Assembly (NCBI RefSeq): GCF_020966775.1
Contig: NZ_JAJKFV010000011.1
Location: 62,001 to 126,000 of the forward strand
Length of the DNA stretch: 64,000 nucleotides
Source: Rhodopirellula halodulae
Lineage (GTDB): Bacteria > Planctomycetota > Planctomycetia > Pirellulales > Pirellulaceae
Direction: 5' to 3'
Part shown: one piece after another, positions 46,697 through 56,782 of the stretch
How the letters are laid out: every line of letters begins with the position of its first letter
Numbering within the stretch: position 1 is the stretch's first letter
Notes under the pieces: model-generated
What the model was told of the DNA's origin: nothing
Database searches by the model: none
The model's input: the letters and a program-made list of their open reading frames with translations, nothing else
Position numbers and translations under genes: made by a program

Positions 46697-48417
46697 ACGA
46701 GTCATCGCCAACGCCCAACCAAGATGAGATTCGCAATTGGATTTCGGAAGCAATCGATGGCACGATCAGCTCGTCGGATCTGCGCCGACTGCAGGAGGCC
46801 CTGAGGTCCGATCGCACGAGCATGCAATCGTTCGTGGATCACTTGCTATTGGATTCGATGTTGACGGAATCGCACCAAGACCAATCGGTCGCCGATTTAG
46901 TGGATTGGGTCAGCGATCGTTCGCGTTTGAGCGGAGCTGACGCAGAAGTAAAGACGACCGGCATTGCACAGCCATCCGCGGATTTCGTGCCTGACGCTCA
47001 TCGAGGCATTCCAAGCTCTTGGTTCTCACTCGCCACCGTCGCGGCGTTGATTGGCTTGGTCGTGTGGGCGGTGACGACACCAGACAATGCGAGGATTCCG
47101 GACGGGAACACGATCCATTCCGAATTGGTGGAGTCCGTCTCCAACACGGTCGATCCGTCAGTCGCGATTTTGCTGCAATCATCCGATGCGATCTGGGAAG
47201 GTATGGTTGCTTCCAACGCCAGACTGAATCCCGGTCCGCTGAGCCTCCAATCGGGTCTTGCCAAGCTGCAGTTCTACAACGGGGCAACCGTTTTCCTGGA
47301 GGGCCCGGTCGAGATGGAACTCCTGGATGTTGACCACGCACGTTTGATTCGCGGCAGTGTGCGAGCCAAGGTGCCTCCACAGGCACAAGGGTTCGTGATC
47401 GACACGCAAAAAATTCGTGTCGTCGATCGCGGGACGGAGTTTGGTTTGTCGGTGGACGAAACAGGCGAATCCGACGTTTACGTGTTCGATGGTTTGGTCG
47501 AACTGCACGCTCCCCAGCCCGATGGTGTATCTGCCGATGACTTATCGGCTAACGGTGAATCGGTCGACGGCGGTCAACCCATCCGAGAGGTCACGGAAGG
47601 GGAAAGCGTTCACGTCAACGACGCTTTGGAATCGGTCGACGCAGAACTGGGCGCGACAAAGTTTCCTTCACCGGAGGCTTTGCGTGATCGCGTTGCGAAT
47701 CAGTTGCGTGATTGGCAAGCGTGGAAACAAACCATTCGCTCCGATCCATCCATCGTGTTGTACTTCGATTTCGAGAACGTCGACGAACTGGAAGCGACGG
47801 TGGACAACCAAGCTTCGCAATCCGACATTCATGCGACTCGCGTGGGATGCGACGCGGTCTCCGGTCGTTGGCCGCAAACGAAAGCCTTGGGCTTCTTTCG
47901 GCCCTCGGATCGTTTACGCGTGAAGGTTCCAGGTCGATTCCCGGAAGCAACATTGGCATGTTGGGTTCGCTTGGAACAGATTCGACCAGTCAACCAAGCG
48001 TTGCTGCTGACCGATACGTTTGAAGACTGGCAACCTCACTGGCAAATCAGTCGTCTGGGCACGATCAACTTTGGGCTTGGACATCAAGACAAATCCATCC
48101 GCCGTCAGATTCGTTCGCTATCCGAACCATTTGTTGACAGAGATCTTCTCGGGCAGTGGTTCCATGTCGCGACGACTTACAACAGTCACGAGCAACGAGT
48201 CCGGCATTACGTCAATGGGCAACTCAATTCGCGACACGAGTTGCCGTTTGCCGAGCCACTGCGATTCGGCACCGCTGAATTGGGGAACTGGTTGAAACCT
48301 CGCGAAACGGGGGACGAACCGATTCGCAATCTGAGTGGTCGCATCGACGAATTCATGTTGTTTCGCCGAGAACTGTCGGCCGATGAAATCGCGACGATGA
48401 CAACGATCGGACGCTGA
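46693..48417 (+). CDS. FecR-domain protein with C-terminal LamG module (anti-sigma-like)
   Basis: The 574-residue protein begins with a cytoplasmic part (residues 1-108) shaped like the anti-sigma N-terminus, followed by one membrane segment (FSLATVAALIGLVVWAV, about 112-128). Outside the membrane is a FecR domain (about 175-300, with VFLEGPVEMELLDVDHARLI and RVVDRGTEFGLSVDE). The C-terminal 220 residues form a LamG/concanavalin-like module (ATLACWVRLEQIRP, FHVATTYNSHEQRVRHYVNG), which in many proteins binds glycans. The design is a transmembrane regulator that senses polysaccharide and controls the sigma factor, by analogy to FecR. It overlaps sigma by ATGA and precedes a sulfatase by 59 bases. 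Confidence 0.88.
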   Translation: MNESSPTPNQDEIRNWISEAIDGTISSSDLRRLQEALRSDRTSMQSFVDHLLLDSMLTESHQDQSVADLVDWVSDRSRLSGADAEVKTTGIAQPSADFVPDAHRGIPSSWFSLATVAALIGLVVWAVTTPDNARIPDGNTIHSELVESVSNTVDPSVAILLQSSDAIWEGMVASNARLNPGPLSLQSGLAKLQFYNGATVFLEGPVEMELLDVDHARLIRGSVRAKVPPQAQGFVIDTQKIRVVDRGTEFGLSVDETGESDVYVFDGLVELHAPQPDGVSADDLSANGESVDGGQPIREVTEGESVHVNDALESVDAELGATKFPSPEALRDRVANQLRDWQAWKQTIRSDPSIVLYFDFENVDELEATVDNQASQSDIHATRVGCDAVSGRWPQTKALGFFRPSDRLRVKVPGRFPEATLACWVRLEQIRPVNQALLLTDTFEDWQPHWQISRLGTINFGLGHQDKSIRRQIRSLSEPFVDRDLLGQWFHVATTYNSHEQRVRHYVNGQLNSRHELPFAEPLRFGTAELGNWLKPRETGDEPIRNLSGRIDEFMLFRRELSADEIATMTTIGR

Positions 48418-48476
48418 GCGTGCTCGGCGATTAGAATTCAGCCCGACTCGCCAACTCCCCACTCAGGCAGCGCCCC

Positions 48477-49955
48477 ATGTATTGCTTTCGACTGATTCCC
48501 GCTTGCCTTTTGGCACTGCTTCTAGGGTGGGTGAACTCACCCGTCCAAGCCCAATCCCCCAACGTTTTGTTCATCGCGGTGGATGACTTGGCATCGACGC
48601 TGGGTTGCTATGGCGATCTCGTTGCCAAGACGCCGCACATTGATCGCTTGGCAGCATCCGGTGTTTGTTTTCGCAATGCTTACAACCAACTGCCGCTGTG
48701 CAATCCCACACGTGCGTCGGTGATGACCGGGCTGCGTCCCGACCGGATCAAAGTCTACGACCTGGACCGCCACTTTCGCGACGAAATCCCGGATGTGGTG
48801 ACCTTGTCACAGTCTTTCCGACAGGCCGGTTATTTCGCGGGCCGAGTCGGCAAGATCTATCACTACAACGTTCCGGCATCGATTGGAACCGACGGATTCG
48901 ATGATCCACCCTCATGGCAGGTGACCGTGAATCCGAAAGGACGCGACAAGGCCGAAGAGCATCTGATCTTTAACGCGGAACCTCATCGCAAGATCAGTGC
49001 GGCGTTGAGTTGGTTGGCGGCGGAAGGCGGCGACGAGGAACAAACCGACGGCATGATCGCGACCGAAGCGATTCGCTTGATGCGAGAGAAAAAAGAACAA
49101 ACGTTCTTTTTGGGCGTCGGCTTCTTTCGCCCTCACACGCCGTACGTCGCACCGAAAAAGTACTTCGACATGTATCCGCTGGAATCAATGCGACTGCCGT
49201 ACGCACCCGAAGGAGATCGGCAAGACATCCCCACCGCGGCCTTCGCCCACAATTGTCCGATCCCCAACTACGGTCTTGATGAAGCCACGTTGCTGCAAGC
49301 CACGCAGGCTTACTACGCCTGTGTCTCGTTCATCGATGCCCAAGTGGGACGCTTGCTCGACGCACTCGATGAACTGGGTCTCGCTGAAAACACGATCGTG
49401 GTGTTTTGGAGTGATCACGGGTATCACCTCGGTGAGCACGACGGCATCTGGCAGAAGCGAACTTTGTTTGAGGAAGCCGCACAGGCACCGTTGATCATCC
49501 GAGCCCCCCTTTCCGTCACCGAAAATCGATGGGGCCGAGGCGACTGCGATGCGATCGTCGAGTTTGTCGACATCTATCCCACGCTCGCCGATATCGCTGG
49601 CGTCGAAGCGCCAAGCAACCTCGACGGAAAGAGTTTGCAACCGCTGCTACAGAACCCACATGCCGAATGGGACGGCGAAGCAATCACCCAGATTCTTCGC
49701 CCGGCCGACGATCGATTGGCAGAACCCGTGATGGGATGCAGCATTCGCACTCAACGATATCGCTACACCGAATGGGGCGAAGGCAAACATGGGGTGGAGC
49801 TCTACGACCACCACAGCGATCCCAATGAATTCCACAATCTGCGAACCGATCCCGACGCCAAAGTCCAATCCGTGATCCGAGAACTTCGACCGCGGTTGCG
49901 TGCGAAAGCATCCGGCAAAACGCCCACCGCGCCAGTCAATCCGGCACGGTTGTGA
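48477..49955 (+). CDS. sulfatase (iduronate-2-sulfatase-like)
   Basis: The 492-residue exported sulfatase has a signal peptide ([20 protein letters not shown]) and the metal motif [17 protein letters not shown]. The formylglycine motif CNPTR is at residues 75-79. [33 protein letters not shown] and [12 protein letters not shown] match the iduronate-2-sulfatase branch. It differs from the sulfatase at 44241 by lacking the extra C-terminal domain. TAGAAT at 48432-48437 is a -10-like box, so it may also have its own promoter besides read-through from the ECF/FecR genes. It converges with ilvD. True substrate is unknown; ulvan- or carrageenan-type glycans are only a guess. Confidence 0.92.
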   Translation: MYCFRLIPACLLALLLGWVNSPVQAQSPNVLFIAVDDLASTLGCYGDLVAKTPHIDRLAASGVCFRNAYNQLPLCNPTRASVMTGLRPDRIKVYDLDRHFRDEIPDVVTLSQSFRQAGYFAGRVGKIYHYNVPASIGTDGFDDPPSWQVTVNPKGRDKAEEHLIFNAEPHRKISAALSWLAAEGGDEEQTDGMIATEAIRLMREKKEQTFFLGVGFFRPHTPYVAPKKYFDMYPLESMRLPYAPEGDRQDIPTAAFAHNCPIPNYGLDEATLLQATQAYYACVSFIDAQVGRLLDALDELGLAENTIVVFWSDHGYHLGEHDGIWQKRTLFEEAAQAPLIIRAPLSVTENRWGRGDCDAIVEFVDIYPTLADIAGVEAPSNLDGKSLQPLLQNPHAEWDGEAITQILRPADDRLAEPVMGCSIRTQRYRYTEWGEGKHGVELYDHHSDPNEFHNLRTDPDAKVQSVIRELRPRLRAKASGKTPTAPVNPARL

Positions 49956-49988
49956 GTTGCGAGTTCTACAGAACGCGAACCAACGAGC

Positions 49989-51680
49989 TCATTCGTCGGT
50001 GACGCAACCTTCGCTGGCGTTCTTCACACATTTGATGTATTTGTAGAGCGTTCCACGGGTGGATTTCAAAGCTGGCGCGGTCCACTTGGATCGGCGAGCA
50101 TCCAATTCAGACGGATCAACTTCCAAGTTCAATTCGTTGGTTTCCGCATCGATCGTGATGGTGTCACCGTCTTCGATCAATGCAATCGGTCCGCCGACTT
50201 GGGCTTCCGGTGTGATGTGTCCCACGATGAATCCGTGACTACCGCCACTGAAACGACCGTCGGTCAACAGAGCCACGTCGCTCCCCAATCCGGCGCCCAT
50301 GATGGCGCTGGTGGGCGTCAGCATTTCCGGCATGCCCGGTCCGCCCTTGGGTCCTTCGTAGCGGATCACAACCACATCGCCTTTTTGAATTTTCTTTTGT
50401 TCCAGTGCCGCCAACATCAGTTCTTCGCTATCGAAGACGCGTGCCGGACCGCTGAACTGCAAACCTTCTTTGCCGGTGATTTTGGCCACGGCACCTTCGG
50501 TAGCCAGCGTGCCTTTCAAGATCCGGATGTGACCTGACTTCTTGATCGGTTCTTCGACCGTCGAGACAATCGATTGTCCGGTTTTCAAACCGGGTAGCTC
50601 CGCCAAATTCTCAGCCAACGTCTTGCCGGTGACCGTCATGTGTTCGCCTTTGATCATGCCTTTTTCAAGCAAGTACTTCATGACCGCGGGGGTTCCACCA
50701 ACGCTGTGCAAATCCTCTTGCACGAACTTGCCGCTGGGTTTGAGGTCCGCCAAGTAAGGCGTGCGGTCACTGACGGCTTGGAAGTCGTCAATCGTCAAAG
50801 GCACATCGACGCTGCGAGCCATCGCGATCAAGTGCAACACAGCGTTGGTGCTTCCGCCCAAAGCCATCAACGTCACCATCGCGTCTTCGAATGCGCCGCG
50901 AGTCATGATGTCGCGAGGCTTGATGTCTTTTTTCAGCAATTCCAAGATCGCGACGCCGGCGCGTTTGCATTCCTCTTTCTTCTCCGGGTGTTCGGCTGGG
51001 ATGCTGGCGGAATAGGGCAGTGCCATTCCCAAGGCTTCAATCGCGGTGGCCATCGTGTTGGCCGTGTACATGCCCCCGCACGCTCCTGCGCCCGGACAAC
51101 TGCGACGAACGATCTCGCTGCGTTCTTCTTCGCTGATTTGGCCGGCGATGAATTGTCCGTAGCACTGAAATGCGCTGACGATGTCCAACTTTTCATCGCG
51201 ATAGCTGCCGGGTTTGATCGTGCCCCCGTAGACCATGATGGCGGGACGATTCAAACGCCCCATCGCGATCAGACATCCGGGCATGTTCTTGTCACAACCG
51301 GGCAGGGCGATCAGTGCGTCGTACCACTGCGCCCCCATGATGGTTTCAATCGAATCCGCGATCAGGTCGCGGCTTTGGAGCGAGAAGCTCATCCCGTCGG
51401 TACCCATCGAGATCCCGTCGGAAACACCGATGGTATTGAACCGCATGCCGACCATTCCCGCCTCGGTCACGCCCGCTTTGACGTCCGCCGCCAAGTCCAA
51501 CAGGTGCATGTTGCAGCTATTGCCCTCGTACCACATGCTGCCGATGCCAACCTGCGGCTTGTTCATATCCTCCGAAGACATGCCCGTCGCGTAGAGCATG
51601 GCCTGCGATGCCCCCTGGCTCTTCGGCTGGGTGATGTTGCGGCTGTACTTGTTCAGAGCATTGGAGTCGGAGGACGTCAT
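49989..51680 (-). CDS. ilvD: dihydroxy-acid dehydratase
   Basis: At 563 residues this is a full IlvD, the Fe-S enzyme that dehydrates dihydroxy acids to 2-keto acids in branched-chain amino acid synthesis. The signature [11 protein letters not shown] and [14 protein letters not shown] contain the cluster cysteines, and GGFSGG-like [15 protein letters not shown] near the C-terminus is also typical. The start is ATG 51680; the frame remains open to 51839, but the usual N-terminus ([11 protein letters not shown]) begins near residue 7 of this start. It diverges from the DUF1080 gene and converges with the sulfatase. No other ilv genes are adjacent. Confidence 0.97.
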   Translation of the reverse strand: MTSSDSNALNKYSRNITQPKSQGASQAMLYATGMSSEDMNKPQVGIGSMWYEGNSCNMHLLDLAADVKAGVTEAGMVGMRFNTIGVSDGISMGTDGMSFSLQSRDLIADSIETIMGAQWYDALIALPGCDKNMPGCLIAMGRLNRPAIMVYGGTIKPGSYRDEKLDIVSAFQCYGQFIAGQISEEERSEIVRRSCPGAGACGGMYTANTMATAIEALGMALPYSASIPAEHPEKKEECKRAGVAILELLKKDIKPRDIMTRGAFEDAMVTLMALGGSTNAVLHLIAMARSVDVPLTIDDFQAVSDRTPYLADLKPSGKFVQEDLHSVGGTPAVMKYLLEKGMIKGEHMTVTGKTLAENLAELPGLKTGQSIVSTVEEPIKKSGHIRILKGTLATEGAVAKITGKEGLQFSGPARVFDSEELMLAALEQKKIQKGDVVVIRYEGPKGGPGMPEMLTPTSAIMGAGLGSDVALLTDGRFSGGSHGFIVGHITPEAQVGGPIALIEDGDTITIDAETNELNLEVDPSELDARRSKWTAPALKSTRGTLYKYIKCVKNASEGCVTDE

Positions 51681-51778
51681 GGAAATGTTTTGGCAGGAGG
51701 GAATTGATCGCGAGAGAAGTCGCCCGAGGCCGTTGCGGACGGGAAAATCTCGGCAACACCGCGGATGGGGCAAAGAGT

Positions 51779-52729
51779 ATGATCGGAGACATGAAAAGTA
51801 CAAAGACGGGGCAATCTGCCCCACAGAATTGCCTGACAAAATTGCGTCAAAACGCGTTCGGAGCTGGCACCGGTTTCAGTTTCGGAAATCGATATTTGGC
51901 GTCGAACTGGTCGCCACAGAAGCCGGCCGGTTGGTTGCCGGCACGGCTGACCCGAGCCATTGGCGGGTTGCTCGCGTTGGCGATCTTGGCGACTGGCGGA
52001 GTTTCGACCGGGCAGACTCCCGAGGTCAAAAAATTCGCCTGGGAGGAATCTCTGGACCAGGATCCGGCGAGCAACGATTTTGGTGTGGGCGATCGAGAGT
52101 TTGACCTTCGCAGCCGATCCCTCTTCGACGGAGAAATCTTGGCTGGGTTCGAAGGCGACGCGTCGTGGTTTCGCATCGAAGATGGTTGCATCGTTGCAGG
52201 ACGGTTGGATCAACCGATTCCCAAGAACCAATTCTTGGCGACCACGGAAAAATTCGACAACTTTGAATTGCGGTTAGAAGTCCGCATGCGGGGACAAGGT
52301 CGCAACGCCGGCGTTCAATTTCGTTCGCGACGTCCGGGTTCTCGCGACGACGTGCCGGCCCACGAAATGATCGGTTACCAAGCCGATGTCGGTGAGATGC
52401 AGACCCGATCGATTTGGGGGGCTCTGTACGACGAATCGCGCCGACGCAGGATGCTGGTCTTGCCCGAACCGCCGTTTGACGTGCCGTGGACGAAACCGAA
52501 GAATGCAGACGATGACCAAACCGATGCTCCGGAGGAAACCGAGTGGGTGAAGATGCGAATCGTCTGCTACGGGCCGCGGATTCAGATCAGTCTCAACGGA
52601 ACACGAACCGTCGACTACCTTGAAACGGATGACAACATCCCCGACGTCGGCGTGATCGGTCTGCAAATCCACTCCGGCAAACCAGCGGAAGCTTGGTACC
52701 GCAACCTGCGCATTCTCGGACTCGATTGA
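51779..52729 (+). CDS. DUF1080 (3-keto-disaccharide hydrolase-like) membrane-anchored protein
   Basis: From ATG 51779 the protein has 316 residues; ATGs at 51704 and 51791 are alternatives. One hydrophobic segment ([15 protein letters not shown], about residues 60-75) serves as leader or anchor. The rest is the DUF1080 domain, a concanavalin-like sandwich: [61 protein letters not shown]. Some members hydrolyse glycosidic bonds of 3-keto sugars. No catalytic residue can be assigned from reading. It overlaps the HAD gene by TGATG, so the two are translated together. The ilvD gene diverges from it, 98 bases away. Confidence 0.83.
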   Translation: MIGDMKSTKTGQSAPQNCLTKLRQNAFGAGTGFSFGNRYLASNWSPQKPAGWLPARLTRAIGGLLALAILATGGVSTGQTPEVKKFAWEESLDQDPASNDFGVGDREFDLRSRSLFDGEILAGFEGDASWFRIEDGCIVAGRLDQPIPKNQFLATTEKFDNFELRLEVRMRGQGRNAGVQFRSRRPGSRDDVPAHEMIGYQADVGEMQTRSIWGALYDESRRRRMLVLPEPPFDVPWTKPKNADDDQTDAPEETEWVKMRIVCYGPRIQISLNGTRTVDYLETDDNIPDVGVIGLQIHSGKPAEAWYRNLRILGLD

Positions 52730-53439
52730 TGCCCGCCAACATTCGTTTTGTTTACTTCGACCTGGGCAACATCCTGGTCGCCTTCGACCGCAATCGTGCC
52801 AACGAGAATGTGGCCGATTTGTTTGGTGGCACCGCGGAAGCATCGGACGAGATCATGCACACCGGTGGTCTGCAAAACCAACTGGAAACGGGGCTGATCA
52901 CCGACGAAGAATACGCTCAAGCCATTCGCGACGCGTATGCGACCGTGGTCCAACCCGACGGGCACGTGGCGACCGGCGACATCATGCGAGCCATCAGCGA
53001 CATGTTCACGCCGATTGATTCCATGGTTGCCGTGTTGGAATCATTGCGTCAGGCAAGCATGCCGATTGGAATCCTCAGCAACACCTGTGCGGCTCATTGG
53101 GAATGGGTCAACAACCGAGGATGGGAAGTTCTGGATGGCCACTTTCATGCTCAGGTGGTGAGCTACGAAGCGCGAAGCATGAAACCGGACCGCGTCATTT
53201 ATGAAACCGCGATGAAATTGGCTGCGGAGTGCTTGGCAAATCACCCGGCCCCCACCAACAATGCCCCGCTGCGCCCGGAAGAAATTCTTTTTGTCGACGA
53301 TCGCGAAGAGAACATTGATGCGGCACGATCCCATGGTTGGACGGCGGAGGTGTGTTTAGGAGGCAAACAGGCCATCGACGTGCTGCGACGTCACGGGCTG
53401 AATGTACCGCTCGCGGCCACCGCGAAAGAAAATGCGTGA
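52729..53439 (+). CDS. HAD-superfamily hydrolase
   Basis: The 236-residue protein is a HAD phosphatase-like enzyme. Motif I is YFDLGNILVAFD: the usual DxD appears as D-L-G, giving D11 as nucleophile and G13 where the second Asp often sits, which is common in YihX-type HADs. Motif II is ILSNTC, motif III KPDRVIYE, motif IV FVDDREEN. These features resemble the YihX/epoxide-hydrolase N-terminal group, which dephosphorylates sugar phosphates. ATG 52729 overlaps the previous stop (TGATG). The Ppx/GppA gene follows after a GAGGA, only 5 bases from the stop. Substrate unknown. Confidence 0.85.
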   Translation: MPANIRFVYFDLGNILVAFDRNRANENVADLFGGTAEASDEIMHTGGLQNQLETGLITDEEYAQAIRDAYATVVQPDGHVATGDIMRAISDMFTPIDSMVAVLESLRQASMPIGILSNTCAAHWEWVNNRGWEVLDGHFHAQVVSYEARSMKPDRVIYETAMKLAAECLANHPAPTNNAPLRPEEILFVDDREENIDAARSHGWTAEVCLGGKQAIDVLRRHGLNVPLAATAKENA

Positions 53440-53444
53440 GGAAC

Positions 53445-55070
53445 ATGGAAAACCCACTGACGCCGCGAAGCACCGCAACCGCGCCGCACATCAACACCGC
53501 CACTTCGCATATCGCGACGCAACCGGAAAACTCCCCTCGCACCGTGGCGGCCATCGACATCGGAGCCACCAGCATCCGCATGGCGATTGCTGAAATTCGT
53601 CCGGATGGATCCGTTCGCACCTTGGAATCGCTGCTGCAGCCGGTCGACCTGGGACGCGATGCGTTTGAGACCCGCCGTTTGTCGCGCAAAGGAATCGAGC
53701 GAGCCGCGGCGGTGCTGCGACGATTCCGACGCGTCCTTCGTGAATACGGAATCGATTCGGCCAACGACATTCGCGTCGTTGCAACCAGTGCGGTCCGAGA
53801 AGCCAGCAACCGCGTCGCGTTTATCGACCGCGTTTACGTTGCCACGGGATTGGACGTCGAACCGATCGACGAAGCCGAGGTCAATCGCATCACCTACATG
53901 GGCATCACGCCGCAGTTGATGGCTTTGGCCGAAACCGCCGAAAGCAAATCGTTGGTGGTGGAAGTCGGTGGTGGTAGCACGGAGTTGCTGGTCATCCGCG
54001 GTGGGAATGTTCTGCACAGCGAATCCTTTCGTTTGGGATCGCTGCGTTTGCTGCAAACCCTGGATGCGTCGGGCGCACGTGGATTGCGATGGCGAGAGTT
54101 GTTGGAAACGCACATTCGCCGAATCCTGGTACGCATTGGCGACCAAGTCCGCACCGACACGAAACTGCATTTGGTAGCGATCGGCGGCGACATCCGCTTC
54201 GCCGCTCATCAGTTGCTAGAAGACTGGGACGAGACGACCTTGGCACGTGTTCCGGTGGACAAACTGGAACGACTCACCCAAGACGTGCTCGAGATGGGTG
54301 AAGACGCAGTCGTCAAAAAGTACGGTGCAACGTTTGTGGAGGCCGAAACGCTCGCCCCTGCGTTGCTCGCTTACACCATGTTGGCTCGCCATTTCGATCT
54401 GGACCATGTGCTGGTCAGCGACATCAACCTTCGCGACGGTTTGCTGGCCGATGTGGTTCAAGGCGGCAACTGGACCAGCGAATTTCGACAGCAGATCATC
54501 CGCTCGGCCGTGTCGCTCGGACGCAAGTACCAAATCGACGAGATCCATTCGCGGGCGGTTGCCGAGTTGGCTCGAAGACTGTTTGAAGAACTCGCCAAAG
54601 AACATCAACTCGACGCCCGCTATGAGGTGTTGCTGTATGTGTCGGCACTGCTACACGAAGTCGGGCTGTATGTGAGTTTGCATAGCAACCACAAACACGC
54701 GTACTACATCATTCGCAACAGCGAACTGTTTGGGTTGTCTCAACAGGAATTGCTGCTGGTGGCGTTGGTGGCACGCTATCACCGCCGTGCTTCGCCCCAG
54801 ACCAATCACGAAGGCTATGGTTCGCTGAACCGACACGACCGGGTGGCGGTTGCAAAGATGGCAGCGATTTTGCGGCTTGCGATCGCCTTGGATGACACCC
54901 GCAGCGGCCGAATTCGAGAAATCAACGTGTCTCAAGAGGGAAAACGTTTGGTCATCTCGGCTCCTGGTGTGGATGATGTCTCGTTGGAACAACTTGCGAT
55001 GCGCAACCAATCCGGGCTGTTCCAAGACATCTTTGGTAAACCCGTTCTCTTGCGTCCCGAGGTGAAATGA
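53445..55070 (+). CDS. exopolyphosphatase/GppA-family phosphatase
   Basis: The 541-residue protein has the ASKHA-type N-terminal half of Ppx/GppA (AAIDIGATSIRMAIAEI; VVATSAVREASNR; SLVVEVGGGSTELLV) and a C-terminal HD-like half (YVSALLHEVGLYVSLHSNHKH, VALVARYHRR). Such enzymes hydrolyse inorganic polyphosphate or pppGpp. In the first motif most family members have GSNS; here it is GATS. ATG 53445 has GAGGA 5 bases upstream; the frame opens earlier at 53337, inside the HAD gene. It overlaps the PCMT gene by ATGA. Choosing between Ppx and GppA activity is not possible by eye. Confidence 0.9.
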   Translation: MENPLTPRSTATAPHINTATSHIATQPENSPRTVAAIDIGATSIRMAIAEIRPDGSVRTLESLLQPVDLGRDAFETRRLSRKGIERAAAVLRRFRRVLREYGIDSANDIRVVATSAVREASNRVAFIDRVYVATGLDVEPIDEAEVNRITYMGITPQLMALAETAESKSLVVEVGGGSTELLVIRGGNVLHSESFRLGSLRLLQTLDASGARGLRWRELLETHIRRILVRIGDQVRTDTKLHLVAIGGDIRFAAHQLLEDWDETTLARVPVDKLERLTQDVLEMGEDAVVKKYGATFVEAETLAPALLAYTMLARHFDLDHVLVSDINLRDGLLADVVQGGNWTSEFRQQIIRSAVSLGRKYQIDEIHSRAVAELARRLFEELAKEHQLDARYEVLLYVSALLHEVGLYVSLHSNHKHAYYIIRNSELFGLSQQELLLVALVARYHRRASPQTNHEGYGSLNRHDRVAVAKMAAILRLAIALDDTRSGRIREINVSQEGKRLVISAPGVDDVSLEQLAMRNQSGLFQDIFGKPVLLRPEVK

Positions 55071-56500
55071 TGTGGGAGCAACCGCTCCAACGGTCCCTCC
55101 ATCGCCATCTTCCGCTGCCGTCTTTGATGGAGACACCACGTCGTCTCCGTCGCCCCAAGCCGGCGTTTCGTTTCGCGATGATGTTGGCGTTTCTTGCCGG
55201 GGCCAGTGTTCTCGGCCCGGCAGTTTCTCCGCTCGCGGCTCAGTCTCCTCTTTTGCTACCGAGCGTTGATTCCTTGGCTCGACCATCCAACATCATTTTG
55301 TCGCAAACCGGGTCCTCAGGCATGCGGACCGGAACTCCCGACCGGTACGCCGCGGCTCGTCAGAAATTGGTCGAAACGCGAATTCGCACCGCGGGTGTGA
55401 CCAACGAAGCGGTTCTGAAGTCAATTGAAACGACACCGCGACACGAGTTCGTGCCGCCCGCCGTCCGAGACAAAGCCTACTTTGACATGGCGCTGCCGAT
55501 TGGATCGGCACAAACGATCAGCAGTCCCTTCATCGTTGCATCGATGACCGAGACGCTGGATCCACAACCGTCCGACAAGGTGTTGGAAATCGGCACCGGC
55601 AGCGGTTATCAAGCCGCCGTGCTCAGCCCCTTGGTCGACCAGGTGTACTCGATCGAAATTGTCGATGAGCTGGGGACACGAGCGGCCGGGGTGCTGCATC
55701 GACTCGGTTACGAAAACGTTCACACCCGCATCGGCGATGGTTTCTTGGGTTGGCCCGAGGCGGCGCCGTTCGACAAGATCATCGTGACCTGCAGCCCGGA
55801 ATCCGTTCCCAAGCCTCTGGTCGAACAACTTCGCGAAGGCGGTTCGATGATCGTCCCCGTCGGCCAGCGTTATCAACAGACGCTGTACCGTATGACCAAA
55901 CGCGACGGGAAGTTGGTGCGTGAACCACTGCGTCCGACATTGTTCGTTCCCATGACGGGCACCGCCGAGGATGCCCGGCAAGACTTGCCGGATCCCGCCA
56001 ATCCGAAAGTGATCAACAACGACTTCTCGTCCCCGCCCGGCCCCGAAGATCCCGAGGGCTTCGTTCCCGGTTGGTACTACGGCCGCCAAGTCGAACTGAT
56101 CAGCGACGACTCAGCGGGCGAAACGGACGCTAGCGAGAACGGTCTGGTACGGTTCGAAAACGAAACGCCGGGATTAGGGTCACACCTTTTGCAGGGCATC
56201 GCGATCGATGGCAGCCAAGTCTCGATGGTCCGTCTGTCGGCGCGAGTCCGAACGGACAATGTGACAAAGGGTCCGGATCCGGATTCTTGGCCCATGGTGG
56301 CGATCAGCTTCTACGATTCGCTGCGTCGCGATTTAGGAACGTTCACCATGGGCCCGTATCGCGGCACCCGGCCATGGCGAGATGAAAACCGATTGGTACG
56401 TGTCCCGGCCCAGGCTCGCGAAGCGATTGTGCGGATTGGTCTGTTTGGCGCGACGGGGGTGGCGGATTTCGATCATGTGACGCTGAAGACGATCGATTGA
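55067..56500 (+). CDS. exported protein-L-isoaspartate O-methyltransferase-like protein
   Basis: The 477-residue product has a hydrophobic leader (FAMMLAFLAGASVLG, about residues 33-50) and a complete protein-L-isoaspartate methyltransferase domain (residues 100-300). SPFIVASMTETL and VLEIGTGSGYQAAVLSPL (SAM site) and QLREGGSMIVPVGQ are readable. The enzyme normally repairs isoaspartate in proteins. The C-terminal 150 residues are an extra domain that looks beta-rich (VRLSARVRTDNV, VRIGLFGATGVADFD), similar to carbohydrate-binding modules. Export of a SAM-dependent enzyme is odd, as SAM is cytoplasmic; the leader may be a misjudged N-terminal helix. ATG 55067 overlaps the Ppx stop; ATG 55070 is next in frame. 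Confidence 0.85.
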   Translation: MMWEQPLQRSLHRHLPLPSLMETPRRLRRPKPAFRFAMMLAFLAGASVLGPAVSPLAAQSPLLLPSVDSLARPSNIILSQTGSSGMRTGTPDRYAAARQKLVETRIRTAGVTNEAVLKSIETTPRHEFVPPAVRDKAYFDMALPIGSAQTISSPFIVASMTETLDPQPSDKVLEIGTGSGYQAAVLSPLVDQVYSIEIVDELGTRAAGVLHRLGYENVHTRIGDGFLGWPEAAPFDKIIVTCSPESVPKPLVEQLREGGSMIVPVGQRYQQTLYRMTKRDGKLVREPLRPTLFVPMTGTAEDARQDLPDPANPKVINNDFSSPPGPEDPEGFVPGWYYGRQVELISDDSAGETDASENGLVRFENETPGLGSHLLQGIAIDGSQVSMVRLSARVRTDNVTKGPDPDSWPMVAISFYDSLRRDLGTFTMGPYRGTRPWRDENRLVRVPAQAREAIVRIGLFGATGVADFDHVTLKTID

Positions 56501-56620
56501 GCGTGGCAACACCGAATGTCCAAGTAATCGCTCGCGAATCCGGCTTTTGACAGACCTCAAATTCGCCGAGACAGACCAGGCAATTCACACGACGCAGCCC
56601 AATTATTTTACCCAGTCTTC

Positions 56621-56648
56621 TTGATTGGCAACGTCGGGTCGTTATCCT
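56621..56648 (+). promoter_or_regulatory. candidate promoter of the Ser/Gly-rich gene
   Basis: TTGATT at 56621-56626, a 16-base spacer and TATCCT at 56643-56648. The leader would be about 130 bases long. Confidence 0.45.
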
Positions 56649-56782
56649 GACGACGGCGACGGGCCCCCAAATCAGATGGCCCGCAGCTCCAAATTGGAAA
56701 CCAAGCCGTCACGGTCGTCTCGTTGGTGACGACGATCTACCGGCATCAGCAAGAGTCGCGTCAAAAGGATGGAGAATCGTTT

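Noticed and set aside
50640-51707. 355-codon open frame antisense to ilvD
   Set aside because: IlvD motifs on the minus strand are unambiguous.
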